From: Bacteroidales bacterium
GTDB taxonomy: Bacteria; Bacteroidota; Bacteroidia; Bacteroidales; WCHB1-69
Direction: 5' to 3'
Assembly: GCA_031266895.1 (NCBI GenBank)
Contig: JAISAD010000007.1
Coordinates: 1-8,644 of the forward strand
Length of the DNA: 8,644 bases
Positions within the stretch are counted from its first letter, which is position 1. Each line of letters opens with the position of its first letter. A program made the translations under genes and the position numbers. Shown here in pieces: positions 1 through 5,376 of this stretch. The notes under the pieces were generated by a model, which searched no databases, was not told where the DNA came from, and saw only the letters and a program-made list of their open reading frames with translations.

Positions 1-2
1 AC

Positions 3-203
3 TACGATTCTTATGATCTTACTTCTATTCAAGAACGATATAAAAACACAACAGGTTTTTTTTCGGTACATGGCCTTAGAAGGAAGATTTCCGTTGCGAA
101 GATCCCTATTTATTCTGTAGATGATTTTTTCAGTAGAAACAAAAAAGTAATGAATAAAGCAAAAAGGGGGAAGCCATTTTTTGATATGCTCCCTGTCTTT
201 TAA
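3..203 (+). CDS. C-terminal fragment of unrecognised protein (5' end outside window)
   Basis: An open frame enters from the left edge and stops at TAA 201-203, giving about 66 residues. The fragment is hydrophilic and basic towards its end (SRNKKVMNKAKRGKPFFDM) and has a typical soluble-protein composition, with no signal peptide, membrane segment or motif that I recognise. Another frame of the first 120 bases is also open but more biased, so frame choice rests on composition and on reaching a later stop. The next gene starts 145 bases downstream on the same strand. The function is unknown, and I cannot exclude that this is non-coding. Confidence 0.45.
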   Translation, partial: YDSYDLTSIQERYKNTTGFFSVHGLRRKISVAKIPIYSVDDFFSRNKKVMNKAKRGKPFFDMLPVF

Positions 204-348
204 ATGAATAATATGTTAGCACTTTGCATCAAACAAGATATAGTTCTTCTATGATAAATTACTTTGACTCCAATGGAATACAAATTAGAAACCTTTATTG
301 CTATAACAATACCATTTTATATCCCAGTAAGAAACTAATCCGTAAAAA

Positions 349-1005
349 ATGAAAAAAGCAACCGCATTATTACTATTATTGGCCATAACCCTAACCGGGC
401 TGGCACAAAAACGCACAGATAGCATACCGAACATTTCACTGCTGCCTGTTCCTGATTTTTATACCCATGAATTAGGAGTATCCGCAGGGTATGCCCCTAG
501 TTTTATAACAGGCGATGTGCTAACTTTTGGAGGAGCGTTAAATGTAGAGTATTATAAGAATTTCACCTCTCGTCATGCTATTGGAGTAACCGTGAATACG
601 ATTGCGGCAGTGGCTAATTCTCTCTTCTTTGACCCTAATTACAATCCTAACAGAGATAATTTTGTGATAGCATTAGCAGCTTTTTCCGGATACAGGCACA
701 CATTCTATCGAAAAAATGACATCTCGCTCTATTTTTCTGTATTTGTGGGAGTGACTGTGCGCTTTATATATCCCCCTGTTTACCGCAGATACATGTACGA
801 TAATAAACCTTTAATACATATAAGCGCATCCAACATATTAATTCCTGCCCAACTCAATATCTTCGGTTGCAGCGTAGGCACAAAAAACCAATTTTACTTT
901 GAGTTAGGCTTTGGCTCTAAGGGGATGGTAACGGTGGGGTATAAAGTGGGCATGCCAGGGAAGTATAATACTCCCCAATTTTCAAACCGCAAGTTAAAGC
1001 AATAG
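349..1005 (+). CDS. Exported outer-membrane beta-barrel-like protein
   Basis: This 218-residue protein begins with a clear signal peptide: MKK, a leucine-rich core, and probable cleavage after Ala19 (GLA-Q). The mature part alternates hydrophobic and polar residues in short stretches rich in Gly, Tyr and Phe (LGVSAGYAPSF, GGALNVEYYKNF, ISLYFSVFVGVTVRF, QFYFELGFGSKG, VTVGYKVGM). This is the pattern of a small 8-10 strand outer-membrane barrel of the kind annotated in Bacteroidota as PorT-like or outer membrane beta-barrel domain proteins. The chain ends with a polar tail instead of a final strand aromatic. No enzymatic motif is seen. The start at 349 gives the intact signal peptide. A short frame at 251-352 overlaps it as ATGA. 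The class is inferred from pattern only, so an exported protein of unknown function remains possible. Confidence 0.8.
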   Translation: MKKATALLLLLAITLTGLAQKRTDSIPNISLLPVPDFYTHELGVSAGYAPSFITGDVLTFGGALNVEYYKNFTSRHAIGVTVNTIAAVANSLFFDPNYNPNRDNFVIALAAFSGYRHTFYRKNDISLYFSVFVGVTVRFIYPPVYRRYMYDNKPLIHISASNILIPAQLNIFGCSVGTKNQFYFELGFGSKGMVTVGYKVGMPGKYNTPQFSNRKLKQ

Positions 1006-1028
1006 AGGAAATCTAAAAAAACGATAAT

Positions 1029-1341
1029 ATGAAAAATAGCTTATTTATGACGATTTTACCGTTTTGAATACTGCTTTTCGTCCGTACCGCTCACTTTGCA
1101 GTTTGATTTACAGTTCGGTTTAGGCCTGTTAATTGATAAGCTACTAAAAGAAACAGCTAATATTAATGATTACCTTAATTTAGGGGGAGAATATCTCTCG
1201 GCAGAAGAATATGTTCAAATTATACGAACATCATCATGTGTTCTCCCGACCTTTCATGATATTTACAGGATGAACGGTCGAAAATCTTATTTGTACCCCA
1301 ATTGGATGACAGGCATTACACTGAAATATCAAGTGAAGTAA
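1029..1341 (+). pseudogene. Broken gene for a second exported beta-barrel-like protein
   Basis: An ATG at 1029 opens a signal-peptide-like sequence, MKNSLFMTILPF. It meets TGA at 1065-1067 and then continues in the same frame as ILLFVRTAHFAV before another stop. From about 1096 the coding pattern moves to the next frame (QFDLQFGLGLLIDKLL ... WMTGITLKYQVK) and ends at TAA 1339-1341. The second part starts only with TTG and has no export signal of its own. Its ending, an aromatic-rich strand after a Pro-Asn turn, resembles the last strand of an outer-membrane barrel. The simplest reading is a once intact exported barrel protein, related in type to the gene at 349, that has lost a tryptophan or similar codon to TGA, suffered a frameshift and probably lost its middle. 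Sequencing error at two sites is the main alternative. Confidence 0.5.
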
Positions 1342-1527
1342 AAAAGAACAGAAAATCAAGCTTTTCGTTTTCGTAAAAATACAGACAGCCTCCGCATCAC
1401 GCTCAGCAGCGAGGGCAGAGACCCCGCAGAAGAGGCAACCGCCTCGGCAGTAAAGAAAGCAGGGCGTAATTTTACTCCCGGCAGCAAGCTGCAGGAGATG
1501 CTAAAAACAGCTAAATTCACTAAATAG
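1342..1527 (+). pseudogene. Startless open frame, probable gene remnant
   Basis: Directly after the TAA at 1339-1341, and in the same frame, 61 codons stay open to TAG 1525-1527. No ATG lies near the front, and the only Met is late. The encoded text (SLRITLSSEGRDPAEEATAS, then AVKKAGRNFTPGSKLQEMLK) looks like real soluble protein: charged, helical towards the end, and with higher G+C than the flanks. I do not recognise the family. It is best read as the C-terminal remnant of a gene whose front was deleted, or as the true end of the broken gene upstream if the TAA is a mutation. Non-coding chance is possible. Confidence 0.35.
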
Positions 1528-1543
1528 TGAAGCAATCCAAAAT

Positions 1544-1680
1544 GGCTGCGCAGCCAAATTTTTTTCCTGCGCAGTTAATTTTTTTTCCTGCGCAGCCGTT
1601 GAAGATTTCCTGCGCAGCTAATTTTTTTTCCTGCGCAGCTAATTTTTTTTTCTGCGCAGTCATTTTTTTTTCCTGCGCAG
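1544..1680. repeat. Seven CTGCGCAG palindromes with 21-bp phasing and T-tracts
   Basis: The 8-bp perfect palindrome CTGCGCAG begins at 1546, 1567, 1588, 1610, 1631, 1652 and 1673. The intervals are 21, 21, 22, 21, 21 and 21 bp, so the sites fall on one face of the helix about two turns apart. The spacers mostly follow the pattern TAATTTTTTTTC, with runs of 7 to 9 T; the spacer before the fourth site is degenerate. The first copy lies in a longer palindrome, GGCTGCGCAGCC. The array sits between a decayed gene region and the -7 element of the lipoprotein gene, whose -7 box begins 79 bases after the last copy. Phased T-tracts should bend the DNA. An array of protein-binding sites is a plausible role, but this is inference. 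Confidence 0.9.
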
Positions 1681-1758
1681 CCAATAAAAGAGGGTTGCAG
1701 GATTAAGCACAAAAATGGAGAAGAGAACCGGCATCTGTCGCAGTATTAAAAAAAAATG

Positions 1759-1766
1759 TATCTTTG
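1759..1766 (+). promoter_or_regulatory. Bacteroidota-type -7 promoter element for the lipoprotein gene
   Basis: TATCTTTG matches the Bacteroidota sigma-ABfr -7 consensus TAnnTTTG exactly and is followed by CA. Transcription would begin around 1772-1776, giving a leader of about 20 bases before the ATG at 1795. No good TTG-type -33 element is seen at the expected distance, but -33 boxes are often weak in this phylum. An ATG at 1756 overlaps this element and so cannot be the start used from this promoter. Confidence 0.65.
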
Positions 1767-1794
1767 CAACGCAAAATATTTTAACGAAGCTTCT

Positions 1795-2025
1795 ATGATG
1801 AACAGCAAACAATTTATAACAAAAATTTTGAGTTTTTTAGGCATTATCTGCATTGTAATAGCTTTTAGCTCGTGCACTGCAGGCAAAAATGGCAGTATGA
1901 AAGGCAAAAAACACGGATATTCTTATCAAAAAACCAGATCCAAACAACCTAATTGGAACACAACCACTTCATTACAAACAAGATATATTATAAAAAATAA
2001 ACGTAGAACTAAATTTCACTATTAA
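1795..2025 (+). CDS. Small basic lipoprotein, function unknown
   Basis: From ATG 1795 this is 76 residues; the adjacent ATG at 1798 would serve equally. The N-terminus has a short charged part (MMNSKQFITK), a hydrophobic core (ILSFLGIICIVIAF) and the lipobox-like FSSC with Cys27, so a lipid-anchored envelope protein is likely. The remaining 49 residues are strongly basic and polar (GSMKGKKHGYSYQKTRSKQP, ending KNKRRTKFHY), with no enzymatic motif. A basic tail could bind peptidoglycan, teichoic-like polymers or nucleic acid, but this is speculation. A longer start at 1756 is open but lies in the promoter and spoils the signal peptide. The M23-LysM peptidase gene follows 54 bases later on the same strand, which suggests a shared envelope role. 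Confidence 0.7.
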   Translation: MMNSKQFITKILSFLGIICIVIAFSSCTAGKNGSMKGKKHGYSYQKTRSKQPNWNTTTSLQTRYIIKNKRRTKFHY

Positions 2026-2039
2026 CACAAAACAATGAT

Positions 2040-2067
2040 GATTTGCAGACTCGTAAATCTGCAAATC
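2040..2067 (+). promoter_or_regulatory. 10-bp stem hairpin in the leader of the M23 gene
   Basis: GATTTGCAGA (2040-2049) and TCTGCAAATC (2058-2067) are perfect inverted copies around an 8-base loop. The hairpin lies between the lipoprotein stop (2025) and the preferred M23 start (2080). It lacks a following T-run, so it is not a textbook intrinsic terminator. It may act as an RNA-stability or processing element between two cotranscribed genes, or as an operator. Its position inside the longer reading frame from 2035 is one reason to prefer the start at 2080. Confidence 0.6.
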
Positions 2068-2079
2068 CGTTTATTGATT

Positions 2080-3060
2080 ATGCAAAAAATACAAAAAACA
2101 TTTTGGACTATAGTATTGTCTCTATTTGGCTTCACCTTGTCGGCGCAAAGGGATACAGAACTTATTTTTATAGTGGATAACGACCAAATTATGGCTGACG
2201 ATGAATTCGAAATTGATAGTTTGGGCTATTACAACTATTCCGATGAGGGCGGCGGCAATGACAATAACTGCGTCGAATTTACCTATTTTCCATGGATGCC
2301 GGGTTATGGACTATACCGCAATTTTGACATCTCACAAATGCATTACAAACACTCCAGCCAGATTGTTACCGACACCTTAGTGTTGGGCAGCTATTGCCAT
2401 CCGGCCAAATACCCGATAACTTCCAAATATGGCAAGCGGCGGCGGCGCATGCACTACGGCTACGACATTGGTTACCCCCACGGAACTCCTGTTGCAGCGG
2501 CTTTCGATGGCATTGTACGCATCTCAAAAAACACTGCCGGAGGCTATGGCGAGTTAATTGTGGTACGGCACGGCAATGGACTGGAAACCTACTACGGACA
2601 CCTGTCTAAACGGCTGGTCAATCTGGGACAATTAGTGAAAGCAGGCGATACTATTGCGCTGGGAGGCAGCACCGGCCGCTCTACCGGCAACCATCTCCAC
2701 TTTGAAACCCGCTATCTGGGCATTCCGTTTAACCCTAACCGCTTGATTGATTTTGAAAAATATTGTCTTAAAGCCGATACTTTTCACATCAGGGCCAATG
2801 CCGAAGCTATAACATTGCTAACTCAATCGACCATAGACAAGTATGCACAAATAACGTCAACAGGCAGCAGTTCCGGCACCGCCGCCAACTCTGCCGGCGG
2901 AACATATCATAACAATGGCTATATCTATTACCGCGTCAAAAGTGGCGACACCCTTTCTCATATTGCCGGCCGCTACCAGACTACCGTATCCAAACTCAAA
3001 TCATTAAATGGGTTGCGCAGCGATTTTCTCAGTATCGGGCAACGCTTGCGCGTGAAATAA
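2080..3060 (+). CDS. Secreted M23 family metallopeptidase with C-terminal LysM domain
   Basis: This is a zinc endopeptidase of the lysostaphin/LytM type, expected to cut peptide cross-links of peptidoglycan in the periplasm. From ATG 2080 it has 326 residues. The signal peptide runs to about Ala22 (LSA-Q). The M23 domain covers about 105-230 and has every key residue: His125 and Asp129 (HYGYD), His174 (YYGHLS), and His205 and His207 (HLHFE). A Ser/Gly-rich linker follows, then one LysM domain at 284-326 (YRVKSGDTLSHIAGRY ... IGQRLRVK) for glycan binding. The order M23 then LysM and the length fit a known Bacteroidota family. Because all ligands are present, it should be active, unlike degenerate EnvC/NlpD proteins. 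An in-frame ATG at 2035 would add 15 residues before the signal peptide and run through a hairpin, so 2080 is preferred. The gene may be cotranscribed with the lipoprotein gene before it and the FG-GAP gene 43 bases after it. Confidence 0.95.
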   Translation: MQKIQKTFWTIVLSLFGFTLSAQRDTELIFIVDNDQIMADDEFEIDSLGYYNYSDEGGGNDNNCVEFTYFPWMPGYGLYRNFDISQMHYKHSSQIVTDTLVLGSYCHPAKYPITSKYGKRRRRMHYGYDIGYPHGTPVAAAFDGIVRISKNTAGGYGELIVVRHGNGLETYYGHLSKRLVNLGQLVKAGDTIALGGSTGRSTGNHLHFETRYLGIPFNPNRLIDFEKYCLKADTFHIRANAEAITLLTQSTIDKYAQITSTGSSSGTAANSAGGTYHNNGYIYYRVKSGDTLSHIAGRYQTTVSKLKSLNGLRSDFLSIGQRLRVK

Positions 3061-3103
3061 TCCGCACAGTCAAGCTGTTAAAACGTATTGTAAATTCCAA
3101 ATC

Positions 3104-5332
3104 ATGAAAAGATGTCTTTTTCTTTTGCTCTTTATCGGGCTTGCCATACAACTTGCTGCACAAACTCCTATTTATGATTTCGGTTTTGTGAGAAACAGCG
3201 AAATAACGGTAAAAAACATGCATAACCAGCCGCTGCAAAATGCCTGGGCAGGCGGCTTAACCGGCATTGCAGCCACTGCCATCCACCTGAATAGTGATGA
3301 CACACTCGATCTTGTGCTGTTTGAAAAGTTAGGCAACCGGATTGTGCCGTTTCTTTGGCAAAATGGAAAGTATCATTATGCTCCGCAATATGCAGGACAC
3401 TTTCCCCATTTGCACGACTGGGTGCGTTTTGCCGATTATGATCATGACGGCAAGCCCGATATCTTCACGTATGGGTTAGGCGGCATTACGGTTTATCGTA
3501 ATATATCTCAGAGTGTTCCAGCTTTTGAGATGGTGTGCGAACAGCTGCAATCCTACTACTACAACGGCTACACCAACCTTTACGCCGCATCAGATGACTA
3601 TTTGGCTATTGCCGATTTGGATAATGATGGTGATTTGGATATACTGAATTTCGGTGTTTTAGGGCGCTATGTTCACTTTCATCGCAATTATGCGGTAGAA
3701 AACCACTACGCTAACGGTGCATTGGATTTTCGATTAGCTGACGATTGCTGGGGCAAATTTGAAGAGGGCAGCGATAATAATGTGCTGACGCTTTTCAGTA
3801 ACTGCGGCAATAAGGCCGAAACAGAGCAGACTCGACACACAGGGTCTTCGCTTTCGCTGATAAAGTTCTTTAGCGACTCGCTTTTTGATCTTGTGGTAGG
3901 CGACATGGATTTTCCCGACCTTATTCTGCTGACTAACGGCGGCACAAAAAAAAATGCCCTGATGACCGCACAAACAGCAGATTTTCCGAATGCCCTGATG
4001 CCTGTAAAACTCTATTCCATGCCGGTTTGCTCATTCATAACCCTGCCCCCAGGCAATACTCCCACCCTCATCATATCGCCCTCCGATCCGCGCATGGGCA
4101 AATCGCAAGACCGGAACAGCGTTTGGTGCTACCAAAAAACAGCTGCCACGCAACAGTATGAATTGATTTCGACCGCTTTTCTGCAAGAGGAGATGATTGA
4201 TGTGGGGAGTGGCGCTTACCCTGTGTTTTTTGACTGGAACGGCGATGGATTGCAAGACCTTTTCATTGCCAATTGGGGGAGTTTTGACAGCGCTTCCTAC
4301 CGCGACGGCATTTTGCAAAGCTATTTTGCGTCTTCCATAAGTTATTATCAAAATACCGGCACGGCACAACAGCCCGAATTTCAACAGATTACCGACGATT
4401 TTGGCAATCTGAAATCACTGAATATAAAAGGGTTGTATCCTGCTTTCGGCGATTTTAACTCAGATGGCATACCCGATATGCTTTGTGGACGCGAAGAGGG
4501 TTCTCTTATCCTGTTTGAGAACAGCGCACCCAATGGCCTGCTGCCTGTATTTAATTCACGCACCGAAAATTATAAAAATATTGACGTTGCCGGCCATAGC
4601 GCCCCCCAATATTTTGATTTGGACGGTGATGGCAAAAACGATTTGCTGATAGGCAACCGGCGTGGCTTTATTGCCTATTATAAAAATATTTCGACATCAA
4701 ATATTCCCGATTTCCAGCTAATTACATCAAATCTGGGCAATGTGGATGTGCGCGACTACAACTACTCTTATTTTGGAAACAGTATCCCCTGTTTTTTTCG
4801 CACTGCTGCCGGCGAAACCAAACTTTTTTGCGGCACCAATCAAGGCTACCTCCATTATTATATGGACATTGATCATAATTTAAACGGCAGTTTTACCTTA
4901 GCCGAATTGCCCCTTTTCGAAATCTACAATCAACGGCGGATAGCTATTCGCGAGGGCATTCGTACCGGCATAGCAGTAGCTAACTTAAATAATGACAATT
5001 ATGTAGATATAATTGCAGGCAATTGGGCAGGCGGCTTAAGCTATTTTGAGGGCACAACGCCTCCCGACAGCACCATAACAGCCGTTCCATCTCCTGCTGC
5101 ACCACTTTGCGATATCCCGCAGCTCTATCCCAATCCTGCTACAGACTTTTTTACATTGAGAGGAAGCAGTTTGTCCTCGCCCTTAATTATCCGGGACATC
5201 ACAGGCCGAACGGTGCGGAAAATAACCTTTTCTTCCCCGTTGCATGAAATCAAAATTGATGCAGCCGGTTTGCAATCAGGCATCTATTTCGTCCATGCGG
5301 GAAAATCGGTGCTGAAATTGATAAAGCGGTAA
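3104..5332 (+). CDS. FG-GAP/VCBS repeat surface protein with T9SS type A sorting domain
   Basis: A 742-residue secreted protein with signal peptide MKRCLFLLLFIGLAIQLAA (cleavage after Ala19). Its body is a series of beta-propeller-like FG-GAP/VCBS repeats with calcium-binding loops of the DxDxDGxxD type: ADYDHDGKPD (from residue 110), ADLDNDGDLD (170), FDWNGDGLQD (376), GDFNSDGIPD (449), FDLDGDGKND (504) and the weaker ANLNNDNYVD (626). A degenerate loop lies at about 62-72 (LNSDDTLDLVL). The last 70 residues, from QLYPNPATDFF (673), form a T9SS type A C-terminal domain, ending in GIYFVHAGKSVLKLIKR. The protein should be exported by Sec, moved across the outer membrane by T9SS and attached to or released from the surface after tail removal. 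The opening DFGFVRNSEITV ... NAWAGGLTG is typical of a recognised but uncharacterised Bacteroidota family. Adhesion or binding is likely; the ligand is unknown. Confidence 0.93.
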   Translation: MKRCLFLLLFIGLAIQLAAQTPIYDFGFVRNSEITVKNMHNQPLQNAWAGGLTGIAATAIHLNSDDTLDLVLFEKLGNRIVPFLWQNGKYHYAPQYAGHFPHLHDWVRFADYDHDGKPDIFTYGLGGITVYRNISQSVPAFEMVCEQLQSYYYNGYTNLYAASDDYLAIADLDNDGDLDILNFGVLGRYVHFHRNYAVENHYANGALDFRLADDCWGKFEEGSDNNVLTLFSNCGNKAETEQTRHTGSSLSLIKFFSDSLFDLVVGDMDFPDLILLTNGGTKKNALMTAQTADFPNALMPVKLYSMPVCSFITLPPGNTPTLIISPSDPRMGKSQDRNSVWCYQKTAATQQYELISTAFLQEEMIDVGSGAYPVFFDWNGDGLQDLFIANWGSFDSASYRDGILQSYFASSISYYQNTGTAQQPEFQQITDDFGNLKSLNIKGLYPAFGDFNSDGIPDMLCGREEGSLILFENSAPNGLLPVFNSRTENYKNIDVAGHSAPQYFDLDGDGKNDLLIGNRRGFIAYYKNISTSNIPDFQLITSNLGNVDVRDYNYSYFGNSIPCFFRTAAGETKLFCGTNQGYLHYYMDIDHNLNGSFTLAELPLFEIYNQRRIAIREGIRTGIAVANLNNDNYVDIIAGNWAGGLSYFEGTTPPDSTITAVPSPAAPLCDIPQLYPNPATDFFTLRGSSLSSPLIIRDITGRTVRKITFSSPLHEIKIDAAGLQSGIYFVHAGKSVLKLIKR

Positions 5333-5376
5333 GATCGCAGTTGTTCGTAAACAGGTACAGTTAGCAATATTACCAA

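Noticed and set aside
1544..1680. CRISPR or intrinsic terminator series
   Set aside because: The palindromes are 8 bp with no loop and the spacers are near-identical T-runs, so they are neither CRISPR spacers nor stable RNA hairpins.
1756..1794. Upstream ATG for the lipoprotein gene
   Set aside because: It overlaps the -7 element, and the added residues would sit before an otherwise ideal lipoprotein signal.
2035..2079. Upstream ATG for the M23 peptidase
   Set aside because: It would put 15 residues encoded by the hairpin before a normal signal peptide.
5333..5376. Bidirectional terminator between the convergent genes
   Set aside because: Only a weak GGTA/TACC pairing with a long loop is visible and there is no clear stem with a T-run.
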